Shown here piece by piece: positions 46,021 to 58,158 of a stretch of 64,000 nucleotides of DNA. This DNA comes from Panax quinquefolius (Eukaryota; Streptophyta; Magnoliopsida; Apiales; Araliaceae), in NCBI GenBank assembly GCA_020205615.1, contig CM035173.1, positions 33,845,280 to 33,909,279 on the forward strand, given 5' to 3'. How positions within the stretch are numbered: position 1 is the stretch's first letter; every line of letters begins with the position of its first letter. The notes beneath the pieces were generated by a model. That model saw nothing but the letters and a program-made list of their open reading frames with translations, made no database searches and was not told the DNA's origin. The position numbers were made by a program, and so were the translations under genes.

Positions 46021-46287
46021 TTAGAATTGAAAATCACACCGTAAACAAAGTTTTCTTCTCTCTCTATATTATTATCGAGCGATTTTGTGAGTATTTAGAT
46101 ACTTTGAGAGAGTCATTGCTCAAGATAAGTTTCATTCAAAGATCACTTCCGATCTTCTTTCCTTCCAAGCAATCGATTCTTTCGAGGTAAGTGGATATTA
46201 TTTTTTTCAGAATGATATTATTTCTTCAATATCATTACGTCAAATGTCGATCCAAGTTTTTATCAAATTTGGAACTTTTTCATGCTT

Positions 46288-46500
46288 CTGGGTTACTATT
46301 CATGAGTTACTATTCATGAGTTACTATTCACGAAGTTACTATTCACGAAGTTATTCTATTACTATAGTACTATTCATGAAGCGTGAAAAATGTTTTTTTT
46401 GTGGAATTTCTATCTTTCGTGTCTGAGTTACTATTCACGATACTCACTATTCACGATACAAGACTATTCACGATACTCAAGACTATTCATCTAAAAATAA
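46288..46500 (+). repeat. Short tandem array GTTACTATTCAYGA
   Basis: About ten copies of a 14-15 bp unit built on GTTACTATTCATGA or GATACTATTCACGA lie 270-490 bp downstream of the TATA box, in the transcribed leader. Homologous arrays are at about 53745-53945, 31070-31265, 56360-56540 and 63815-64000. Confidence 0.8.
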
Positions 46501-47480
46501 AATTTCTTCTTTTCGTCCAAAATATCTATTTCGGATACTAGCTTTGATCAGATCCATGTTTTGATCATTCTCGAATTTTACACCACTATGATTATTTTTG
46601 AGGTATTGTTGACATGGATAAAACAAAGTACTAATCATTAATCCTTAATCCTTGTCATTTTGTTTCATCGATTCGCTCTTTAAAAATATTTTTCATCATC
46701 CTCGCCTTAAATGATGATATTATTGAATATCTTCGCCCGTAGAAGGCAAAGATGAATGATTTTCAAGAATATCTTCGCCTCAGAAAGCAAAAAGATGAAC
46801 AGTGTTTAAATGAATACGATTAATCGATGAATATCTTTGGCCCAGAGTGCAAAAGATGAACAGTGTTGAGATGAATACGATCGATCGATGAATATCTTCG
46901 CCTCAGAAGTAAAGGCAAAAAGATGAATATTTGATTCGAGATGAATATCGATTGATGTTGTTGTGGATAAAATATTGATGATGGACTCGTTAAATTCATA
47001 GATTATAGTAGATTTCATTCTCTACTTAACTCTTCTAATGAATTATTATTTTCACGCGTAATATTGATTTAAAACTTGTTGCCTATCAGATTCTATTAAA
47101 TTTTTTCCTCGTCAAGACTAACGATAATTTGTCAGATATTATCTTAGTCATAATATTCTTTATCGAGCTAGTTGAGCTCACCCTTTTCCTTTTTGTTCCA
47201 TTTTTCTTCTCGTGGAGGCTAGAATATAATGAGTATTTAGCCTGGGTAATGGAATGAAGGTTTTAGAAAGGATTGTTTAGTAGTCCTCACCATTTTTGTA
47301 AAATAATGTATCAATAAAATGTGATGAGGATTTATTTGAGTATAAATATTGTCTGTAAGATAATATTTGTATTTAAACTCACGCTTTTATCGTTGTAATA
47401 ATAAAGTTGTAGTTGTTTCGCATCACGATCGACAACTCGTAATGGGTGATGTATACCTATTTGGGGGGGGCGCCACAGCT

Positions 47481-47492
47481 TGGTATCGTAGC
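47481..47492 (+). other. Primer binding site of element C
   Basis: TGGTATCGTAGC three bases after the LTR end; a degenerate match to the iMet PBS TGGTATCAGAGC. Confidence 0.75.
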
Positions 47493-47639
47493 TAGGATAC
47501 GATCTCCATGAGATCGGGAATAAACCAGAGGGAGAGACGAGTAAATCCTTCGCTAAAGGTGTCCTACCTAAGCTTATTTGTTAGTTGGTCAAGATATAGG
47601 ATATTATGTGATATATCGATTTCTTAATTAACCCTTGCT

Positions 47640-48900
47640 TTTTATGACAAGATTTGAGAATGTCGATCGAGAATATTAACAAAGGAGTAAATGAGACCGT
47701 GGAGATGCTCAGATTTTACCAACGAGGAGAACGCAACAGTCGGGCAATGTTCCTCCCGTGAACAACACCACCGAAAGTAGATGATGAACGAGGGATGTTT
47801 AGAAGTTTTTTCATAGCTCATGCAAAATCGCATTTTAGGAGACTCGTGTTCAAAATACGTGAGGAAATGATAGCAATTCACGTCAGTTGTCACAAACCAA
47901 GCAGCTCAAAGAGTCGGGACCACCGTAATTTAAGGGAAAGCCGATCCGATCATGCATGAAACACGGGTCAAACAAATTACCAAGATATTCGATGTCTGGG
48001 ATGCACGAGGAACAGAGGTTCCATTCGCCACCTTTATGTTCCGTGGGCGAGGCAGATTCATCGGTGGGAGTCTCTGGAAGTTGCACTCCATCCAAACCGC
48101 ACTCAAAGATGTCTCTGGGAGACGCTTTCAGAGACTATTTAATGACAAATACTTTCCCGAAAGTGTTCGCTATACGAAGGAAGTGGAGTTCATCGACAGA
48201 GCAAAAAACAACACGACGGGTGTCTCAAAGACGAGGCAAAGTTTGCAGAGTTATCCGTGTTTTCAGACCTCATTTGGTGGAGAATGAGGAACGATGACGA
48301 CGGATGTTTCTTAGAGGTTTCAAACCCTAAGATACGCCAAGATCTCATTTCTCATAAACTTTTCTTTATTCAGATGTCAGAAAACAGGCTCAATTATTAG
48401 AGCGAGATAACGAGTACGGCCAACCGAGGGACCATAACCGTGGATCGCATCGTAGATAAGTAGCCAATGTAATAATGATAACCTCATGAGAAAGAAACAG
48501 ATGGATGTAAATGGTAACCACTCCGTGGTAATCATGGTCATGAAAATGTAAGAAGCGAGTCAGAGGAGATTTTAAAAGAGGAGATTTAACAACGACTATG
48601 TGAAGACGACAAAGCGGCAAGAAAGAATCGGTTCTAATGGAGGAGAATCCACCACCCATTATATGCTACAAATGCGAAAAGAGGGACATATCACCAAACC
48701 GCCCACAACAGCTCAAGGTATGCTATATTCAGGAAAGGAAGGACATATCGCCGAGATCAGACGCAGAAGAATAAACCTAGTTCACGGGGATTGTGACTCA
48801 AAAGATCGTCCCGTAAAAGTCAAAGTCAACGATTCCGGAAGAGCGCTTTGTCGTGATCGGTCATAATGCGAGAACCCAAACGAGGTGATCACGGTAAGTT
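47640..48900 (+). pseudogene. Element C gag relic
   Basis: Overlapping broken frames at 47952-48297 contain gag-like KQITKIFDVWDARGTEVPFA and, in another frame, KQITKIFDV-like copies seen also in B2. Two zinc-knuckle remnants follow near 48660-48760 (CYKCEK.. and a second GH-containing repeat, KEGHIAE). The reading frame shifts repeatedly. Confidence 0.78.
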
Positions 48901-51900
48901 ATTTATAAATTCTCGCTAAGTTTATACCTTACTCGACACCGGTATACCCATTCATTTATCTCCCGCATGTGCTCAACGCTTAAACGACGACCGAGAAATT
49001 AGACTTCGACCTATCTCGTGGAAACTCCGCTAGAGAAACTTTCATCACATCCAATCGCTTATAAATCTTGTTTGATTCAAGTGGCACCATTACCTTTACC
49101 GCTGACCTTATCTCTTTAAAGATACTTGCTTTTGATGTGATTTTAGGGATTGATCGTTAACTACTCATCATGCCAAAATTGATTGTTTTCGTAAGGTCAT
49201 AGTTTTCATATTCCTAACCAACCCGTCTTGTATTTAATTCAAGCAACTAAACCATTAAAATCAATCACTATCATATCTAATCATAAAGCTATTCGCTTAT
49301 TGAAAAAACGGATGTCAAGCTTTCTTAGCCCATGTTATGGATTTGAATAAAGACACGCCAAATTTGAATAATATTCCCGTTCATATCGATTTTCCCGACG
49401 ATTTCAAGAACTTCCTTGCCTACCCCGTAACGTGAAGTCAATTTTTATCGATCTTGAACCCGCACAAAGCCCATTTCTAAAACCCCATATCGAATGGCTC
49501 CTATTGAACTTCAGAGTTAAAGGTCCAACTACGTGAATTGTTGGACATCTGGTTTCATCTGCCCCTAAGACATCTCCCGGGGTGCTCCTGCTTTATTTGT
49601 AGAAAAAGAAAGACGGAGTATGCGATTTCAGACGACTATCTGGAATCGAACCATGTCACCATCAAGAATAGTATCCTCACCTCGATTGATGACTTGTTCG
49701 ACCAACTGTAGTGGGCACAATTCTTTTCAAAATCGATCTTCGCTCGGATATCATCACCAAGATTAGAATCGAGGATATTCCAAAGACCGCTTCGTAACCC
49801 CAGATGGGCATTATGAATTTTAGTCATGTCTTTCTGACTAACTAATGCTCCCGCGGCTTTCATGGATACGATGAACCGAGTATTCAAGGAATATTTCGAT
49901 CAATTCGTTGTTGTTTTATTGATGACATCCTTATATATTCCAAAAGTCGTGAAGATCATGAGCACCATTTGAAGTCGGTACTCCAAAGGCTTCGTGAAAA
50001 CCAACTATATGCCAAATTCAAGAAATGCGAAGTTCGCTCGAGGAAGTAGCATTTCTTGGGCATGTGGTGTCAAAACATGGAGTATCCGCTGATCCGGCCA
50101 AGATCAAGCAATACAAAGTGGGAGCAACAAAAGTCATGGATCAAGACGTAGCTTTTTTGGGCTTACCGGTTATTATCTGAGATTCGTGGAAAGGGTTTTC
50201 TAATCGCTACTCCATTAACTCAAATTTAACTCCTAAGGATACAAAATTGCTTGGAGCGAAGAACGCGAGAAAAGTTTCCAAGAGCTTAAGAGAGACTTAT
50301 TTCTAAGACTGTTTCTAACAATACCATCCGGTTCTGGATGGATTTGTTATCTACGCCGATGCTTCGTGCAAAGGGTTAGGATGTGTTCTCATGCAACGTG
50401 GGAAAGTCATAGCCTATGCCTCGCGACAACTTAAAGAGTATGAGAGGAATTATCCTACTCATGATCTAGAGTCAAGCAAGTAAATGTTGCCGCTTAAAAA
50501 TATGGAGGCACTATCTATACGGGGAGAAAGTGGAGATATATTCGCACCATAAAAGCCTTAAATATTTCTTCACTCAAAAAGAACTCAACACGCGGCAGTC
50601 GACGCTGGCTCGAAAGCTATCGAAAGACTACGACCATACCACACTATTCAATACCATCCCCGTAAAGTTTAACGGTAGCCGACGATCGAGTAGAAGATCA
50701 TATGCGGAACGAAAAGCGATGATGTCAAGTATATACGACAGAGCCAACTTTAATAGAAAAAGTTAAGGTCGCTTTCAAGCCACCCAATCTTGAATCGATG
50801 CGTATGAAGAAGAAAGTACAAGAAGGAGCTATTCCTAAGCTTAGAATCGATGAAGAAGGAATACTGAGTCCACTCTAGACTTTCAGGTTCCTAACGACTG
50901 ATTTGAAGTACAAGATTATGATGGAGGCACACAATACACCATTTGCAATCCATCCTCGAAGTACTAAATGTATCGTGATCTTCTACATACATTTTGGTGG
51001 AACAATACGAAGAGAGAGATTGCAAAGTTTATCTCAATGTGTTTAACTTGCTAACGGTAAAGGCGAGCATCTAGTACCTAAGGGTCCGTCAGAACCACTG
51101 AGATTCCTGAATGGAAGTGGGAACACATTACCATGGATTTCGTTACGGGTCTTCCTACGGCTTTCAAGGCATCAATGCTATTTGGGTTATTGTTGATAGA
51201 TTAACCAAGTCTCCGCTTTCATTTTCGCCGACACGGAGACTTATTCACTTGAACGCCTTGCTAGATGACGTAAATGAGATTGTGAGGTTGCATGGCATGC
51301 TCAGATCCATAGTTTCGGATCGTGACCCAAGATTCACTTCAAGATTTTGGGTTAGTTTTGCAAAAAGCTACGGGCACGGATTTGCGATTTAGTTCTAAGA
51401 TACCATCCCCAAACCGGACGGACAATCGAGAGGACTATTCAAACTCTCAAGATTTATTAAGACTCGTGGTCCTAGACTTCAAGGGTAGTTGGGATAAGTA
51501 TTTACCATCAGTGGAATTCTCCTACAACAACAAAGCTTATCGTGCAAGATATAGTGTGGCTCCATTCAAGCATTATATGGACTAAAATGTCGCTCTCCAA
51601 TACGTTGGGATGAGGTGGGTGAAGCAACATTGTTGGGACCCGAAAGTTAAGACGTATTATCACCGAAAAAGATCCAAATGATTCGACAACGATACAAAAC
51701 CAAGACAAGATCGACAAAAGAGTTATGCGGATCTTCATCGAAAGGACGGAATTTAATGTAGGGATCATGCGATTGTCATGAAGTTGCTTCCATGGAAGGG
51801 AGTTACAAGATTTGGGAAGAGAGGAAAGCTCAATCCACGCATTTATCGTCCATTTCAAATTTCGACCGAGTAGAAATGTAGCCTATAGACTCATTATTCT

Positions 51901-52206
51901 CCGAAAGTATGTCCTCGTGTTCATAATGTGTTTCACATATCGTATTTCAGAATATGTGAAAGACCCAAACCACGTTATCGAAGTTAGAACCGGACGAGAT
52001 ACCAAGACTTAACGATGAGGAGGTACCACAAGATTTTGGATAGAAGGAGCACGTCCCACGCCAAGAAAGGTCATACCACAAGTTAAAGTTTTGTGGAGGA
52101 ATCATGCTATAGAGGAAATGACCGAATTGAAACTAAATGAAAGCGAGGTATCCTCACCTTTTCAAACACTGTATACGTACGCCAATTTCGAGGACTAAAT
52201 TTCATA
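48901..52206 (+). pseudogene. Element C pol relic
   Basis: Protease core LDTG at about 48935-48965 (DTG intact, frame broken right after). RT at about 49480-50000, with the FVVV..IDDILIY region near 49904-49945 (one base missing). RNase H at about 50330-50600. Integrase zinc region at about 50930-51060 and core at 51111-51392 ([35 protein letters not shown]). Integrase C-terminus at about 51760-52000. Chromodomain remnant at about 52080-52200 (QVKVLWRNHAIEEMTE). Several stops. Confidence 0.87.
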
Positions 52207-52216
52207 AGGAGGGAGG
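52207..52216 (+). other. Polypurine tract of element C
   Basis: AGGAGGGAGG immediately before the 3' LTR start. Confidence 0.7.
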
Positions 52217-54920
52217 TCAGAAGACCCCAAATTTTTTTTAAATAAAAAGGAATTTCCTTTATTTATTATTTTGAAATAGTAAGGGTTGATTTGATTAATG
52301 TGGATAGTTAGGGTTAAATACGCAAATATTTCAAAATAAGCAAGTTGGTTATAAAATATTCATTTTCATTTGGGAATATTCGTTTGGTCGTGGAATATTC
52401 AGATCGCTTGGGAATATTCGCACGACGACTACAAGCTAAACCATGTGTGGGCCCCATAACGGAAAAGTTTATTGGATGAAGAAAACGACAAATATAAGTC
52501 GTTAAAAATAACTACAGAAGTTGTTACCAAGTAAGATCATTGAATACCTTATGGTTAAAATACAAGAATACGCGCGGGTCGCACAAAGAAGACACACCAG
52601 ACCATCGCATGTAATTGTTGAATTATCGATCCTTACGTAAGAAGGCACTACTCAATAATTTTCACAAGAAGTTATCGCTCAATATTTTATTTTATCGATT
52701 CAATAATTGTCGCATATTGATATTTTATATTATCATTGTTCAATAATGTCACCGCACATTATCTCCATTATCGATCAATAATTCATATTATTTGAATAAT
52801 ATTATTAGATAAACATTATTGGCAATGTCTAGAAAGTTCACAAGGAGAGGTTTGGTCACCTAATCAAGGCCGCCAAGAAGGAGAAATCCTTATCTGAAAA
52901 GCCCCCTCTTCCGGGAACTACCGTCATGTCATAATTGTGATTCTCGTAATATTATTTGTGAATAATTAATTATTGATTCATATGATAAAGAAATATTTAT
53001 TTTATGTGGATATAAATGATGGATTTATTTATGTGGTTATAAATGAAGAAATTTAATGTTGAGGTGTTTTATCAAGATTTTATTTGATCGAGGTATTAAA
53101 AATTAAATCGTGGGTTTCAGATATATCATAATGGGTTATAATTTTTAGGAGGAACCGCTGATTGTGGTAATTTTTGGGTATGTTATACATACATAAGTTG
53201 AGTATATGTCCACAAATTTTGAACCGCTAAAATGCAACTAATGATTTGTTATGAATTTTAAGAGGTGATCTGATTTGGAAAATTAGGTTTATAATTGATT
53301 TTGGTGGAAAATTTAGAATTGAGAAAGGGCCCCACTTGTGGTTGGTGAAGAAATGTAATTGAATTTTATTTCAAAATGTGGTGGGTGGCAATAATAAGGT
53401 GGTAAAGCCATCGTGTATTTAATATATTATATAGTCAAGTCCGCTTCTACGGCTAACATTTTCCTATAAATAGAGGGCTAAGTTAGAATTGAAAATCACA
53501 CCGTAAACAAAGTTTTCTCTCTCTCTATATTATCGAGCGATTTTGTGAGTATTTAGATACTTTGAGAGTCATTGCTCAAGATAAGTTTCATTCAAAGATC
53601 ACTTCCGACCTTTCCTTCCAAGTAATCGATTCTTTCGAGGTAAGTGGATATTATTTTTTTTTCAGAATGATATTATTTCTTCAATATCATTACGTCAAAT
53701 GTCGATCCAAGTTTTTATCAAATTTGAACTTTTTCATTCTGGGTTATTATTCATGAGTTACTATTCACTATTTAGTTACTATTCATGAAGTTACTATTCA
53801 CGAAGTTACTATTCACGAGTACTATTCATAAGCGTGAAAATGTTTTTTTGTGGAATTTCTATCTTTTGTGTGTCTGAGTTACTATTCACGATACTAAGAC
53901 TATTCACGATACTAAGACTATTCACGATACTCAAGACTATTCACCTAAAAATAAAATTTCTTCTTTTCGTCTCAAAATATCTATTTCGGATACTAGCTTT
54001 GATCAGATCCATGTTTTGATCATTCTCAATTTTACACCACTATGATTATTTTTGAGGTATTTTGGACATGGATAAAACAAAGTACTAATCATTAATCCTT
54101 AATCCTTGTCATTTTGTTTCATCGATTCGCTTTTTAAAAATATTTTTCATCATCCTCGCCTTAAATGATGATATTATTGAATATCTTTGGCCCAGAAGCA
54201 AAAGATGAATGATTTCAAGAATATCTTTGCCCTCAGAAAAAGCAAAGATGAACAGTGTTTAAATGAATACGAATTAACTGATCGATGAATATCTTTGGCC
54301 TCAAAGTGAAAGTGTTAAAAAGATGAACAGTGTTGAGATGAATACGACCGATCGATGAATATCTTTTGGTTCAGAAAAAAAAAGATGAATATTTGATTCG
54401 AGATGAATATCGATTGATGTTACAGGATAAAATATTGATGATGGATCTTTAAATTCATAGATTATAGTAGATTTCATTCTCTACTTAACTCTTCTATGAA
54501 TTATTATTTCATCCGTAATATTGATCCTTAAAATTTGTTGTCTATCAGATTCTATTAATTTTTTCCTCGTCAAGACTAACGATAATTTGTCAGATATTAT
54601 CTTAGTCATAATATTCTTTATCGAAGCTAGTTGAGCTCACCCTTTTCCTTTTTGTTCATTTCTTCTCGTGGAGGCTAGAATATAATGAGTATTTAGCCTG
54701 GCAAAATGGAATGAAGGTTTTAGAAAGGATTGTTTAGTAGTCCTCACCATTTTGTAAAATAATGTATCAATAAATGTGATGAGGATTTATTTGAGTATAA
54801 ATATTGTCTGTAAGATAATATTTGTATTTAAACTCACGCTTTTATCGTTGTAATAATAAAGTTGTAGTAGTTGTTTCGTCGCATCATGTATCGACAACTC
54901 GTAATGGGTGATGTATACCT
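52217..54920 (+). repeat. 3' LTR of element C (3'-truncated)
   Basis: Begins TCAGAAGACCCC (the expected start is TGTAAGACCCC) and stops at GGGTGATGTATACCT, short of the final TATTTTGGGGGCGTCACA. TATA box at 53465-53472; hairpin array at about 54170-54440. Confidence 0.85.
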
Positions 54921-55457
54921 TCCAATGTAATAAAAAATAAAGAATGGAATAATGTACAAGTTCTCTTCATGAATAAGAAAGAATAACACCCCTTACGGAA
55001 TTTCAACAACAAATAATATTCCCTACCTTAGAAGAACTCAATATTGAAAAGTGAATAAAGTGAATATTTTCAAGGTTTGATTTCTTTATTTTTTCTCTCT
55101 AGTTTATAAAGATATCGAAAGAAATAATTGTAAAATAAAAAAGGAAGGAATTTTCAATTTATAGAAAAATCGAGGGTGGCTCAATTGGTAAACTTAATAA
55201 TTTAATTTCAAAATGACTCTTCGTAAATATCAAAAGACAAATACTATTTCAATGGGTAATTAACCATTGGAACAATCAGAACAGCAGCTAACTCTTGGTA
55301 ATATCAAGGGATAACTACTATTCGAAGAAAGGGTAATTACTTATCGAATCGAAGGTAATTACTATCGATTTAAGGTAATTACTATTCTCAAAGGTAATTA
55401 CTATTCACAAAGGTAATTACATATTTCAAAAATAAATAATTAATCGATTAAAGGTTG
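54921..55457 (-). repeat. A-family LTR fragment wedged between C and B2
   Basis: Corresponds to about 43625-44280 of the A2 LTR: end of the hairpin array, TATA region and a shortened GGTAATTACTATC array. Both ends are truncated and no TSD is visible. Confidence 0.8.
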
Positions 55458-58158
55458 TAAATAGTATACATCACCCATTCCGAAGTTGTCAATACATGGT
55501 ACGTAAACAACAACAACTACAACTTTATTATTACAACAAAGAAACTGTGAGTTTAAATACAAATATTATCTTCTGATAATATCTATACTCAAATAAATCC
55601 TCATCACATTTATCGATACATTATTTTACAAAATGGTGAGGACTACTAAACAACTCTCTCTAGAACCTTCATTCCATACCCGACTGCACTCGCTTATATT
55701 CTCGCCTCCCGAGAAGAAAAATGGAACAAAAGGAAAAGGTGAGCTCAACTAGCTCAAAGAAAGAATATTACGACTAAGATAATATACAACAAATTATCGT
55801 TAGTCTTCAACAGGAAAAATCTAATGTAATACAATAGACAACAAATTTTAAATCAATATTCGCAATGAAATAATAATTCATTGAAGAGTTAAGTAGAGAA
55901 TGCAAACTACTATCTTCTATGTATGAATTTAAAAGTTCATCGCTCATCTTTTATCCCTCGTAACATCAATCAATATACATCCGAATCAAATATTCATCTT
56001 TGCACCACTACAGCCAAAGATATTCATCACACTGGTCATGTTCATTTAAACACTGCTCATCTTTGCACTACGGCCAAAGATATTCTTCAGAAATCATTCA
56101 TCTTTGCACTACAAAGCCAAAGATATTCAATAATATCATCATTTAAGACCGAGGATGATGAAAATATTTTTTAAAGAAACGAATCCAAAGGAAACAAAAT
56201 GACAAGGATTAAGGATTAAGGATTCGACTTTGTTTTATCCATGTTCAAAAATACCTCAAAAATAATCATAGTGGTGTAAAATTCAAGAATGATCAAAACA
56301 TGGATACAATCAAAGCTAGTATCCGTAATAGATATTTTGGACATAAAAGAAGAAATTTTATTTTTCATGAATAAGGTCAGATACGTGAATAAAGGCCAGA
56401 TGAACGTGAATAAGAATCCGACACCAAAAGATAGAAATTCCACAAAAACATCTTCACGCTTCACGCTTAATAAGACGTGAATAAGAATCGTGAATAAGAA
56501 CTCATGAATAAGAACTCGTGAATAAGAACTCATGAATAGTAACCCCGACATGAAAAAGTTCCAAATTTGATAAAAAGTTCCAACCAATATTTCAAAGATA
56601 ATGATATCAAGAAATAATATCATTCGAGAAGAAAATAACATCCCTTACCTCGAAAAGATTAAGATTTCTAAATTGGAATACCTGGATATAAAGGTCAAGG
56701 GAACTCAGACCGCCTAACAATACTCAAAGTATACTCAAAATACTCACAAGAATACGCCGATAATATAGAGAGAGAAAACTTCAGCTTTCGTGTGATTTTC
56801 AATTCTAACCCAAGACCCTATTTATAGAAAACGCTAGTAACACCAAAAAAGTAAAATTTATTAAATAATAATATATATATATATAAAATTTCACGCACAC
56901 CTTTGAATCTGAATTTCAGCAATTGAACACATGCCTCACACAAAAAAAAAAACGTTTTTTTAAAAAAAATATTTAAAACTTCAAAAATTAATTATTTTGA
57001 GCTTTTAACTTCAATAATTCATAATAAATAGCCTTTTATCGTAAAAAAATTGAATCTCATGAGTTTTTATAGGAAATTCAATTTCTACAACTTTGCGTAA
57101 GAAAGTTTTTCCAAATTCCAAATGGAAATTGATCAAATCCACAAACCACGATTTTTTAAAGCTATAATCAAATTTCAAATAATAAATGGGGTCCACCGAC
57201 ATGTTTAACATGTTTTAAACATTTATTGCAACAAAAATACTCTTCCTCCTCAGATACTCATATATCCCACATTCGCTGTAAAAATATCACCATTATTATA
57301 TTATTAAAATATAATAATATATTTAAATGAATTATTTTATCGTAAAAAGATAAAATTTCAATTTTCAACAATTGTCACATTAAAATTTTTCTCCATCTAT
57401 ATCCACATAAAATCAATATTTTCTCATCATATGAATCAATAATTAATTATTCACAAATAATATTACGTAATCACAATATCGACAACCGTGCAGCTCCTCA
57501 GAAAGCAGGGCTTCCAATAAGAATTTCTTCATCTACAAGCGCAATTAGTGACCAAACCTCTCCTTAGATGTAACTTTCTAGACATTGCCAATAATGTTAT
57601 CTAATAATATTATTCAGATAATATGAATTATCGCTTCGATAATGAAAAAATATCGCAGTAATGACAATTATCAAACAACAAAGAATATAAAATATCAACG
57701 CAAAGAATTATTAACTCAATAAAATATCGAATAAAGAATTATCAGAACCATTATTGAGTAAAGGCCTTTCAATAATTGAATCAATCAATAATATGGTGCA
57801 ATAACGCAACAACATCGTGTTTTTTAACCATTAGTATTTTAACAAAGTTAACTCAGAATAACTACGCCCGCTATTTTTAAACAACTTATATTTGTCGCTT
57901 TCTTCATCCAATCGCTTTCACATGGGGCCCACACACGGTCGCTACCTTGTCGCATTTAATATTCCCCGACAAAGATTTAATATTCCACCACCAAACTAAT
58001 ATTCCCCGACAACAATGAATATTTTATAACCACTTGCTTATTTTGAAATATTCATGATTTAACCCCTAACTATCCACATTAATCAAATCAACCCTTACTA
58101 TTTCAAAATAATAAATAGAGAAAATTAAATTTCATTAATAATAAGTTGGGGTCTTACA
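55458..58158 (-). repeat. 3' LTR of element B2
   Basis: About 2.7 kb, same family as the solo LTR at 30149-32900. TATA box at 56819-56826 (minus). Hairpin array at about 55990-56135 and GAATAAGAACTC repeats at about 56360-56540. It ends GGGGTCTTACA at the PPT. Confidence 0.85.
56819..56826 (-). promoter_or_regulatory. TATA box in B2 3' LTR
   Basis: TATAAATA on the minus strand, in the same position as in the other B-family LTRs. Confidence 0.55.

Larger units (their letters stand above)
44948..47477 (+). repeat. 5' LTR of element C (5'-truncated)
   Basis: Starts at CGTGGAATATTCAGATCG, which corresponds to about 52390 in the 3' LTR, and ends TTGGGGGGGGCGCCACA. It contains a TATA box at 46014, an ACTATTCAC array (about 46288-46500) and a hairpin array (about 46715-46975). 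Confidence 0.87.
44948..54920 (+). mobile_element. Element C: Ty3/Gypsy chromovirus-like, plus strand, B-family LTRs
   Basis: Order on the plus strand: 5' LTR (first about 170 bp missing), PBS 47481-47492, gag, protease, RT, RNase H, integrase, chromodomain, PPT 52207-52216, 3' LTR 52217-54920 (last about 16 bp missing). Its LTRs are the reverse complement of the B-family LTRs at 30149-32900 and 55458-58158. It lies head to head with A2. Confidence 0.87.
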
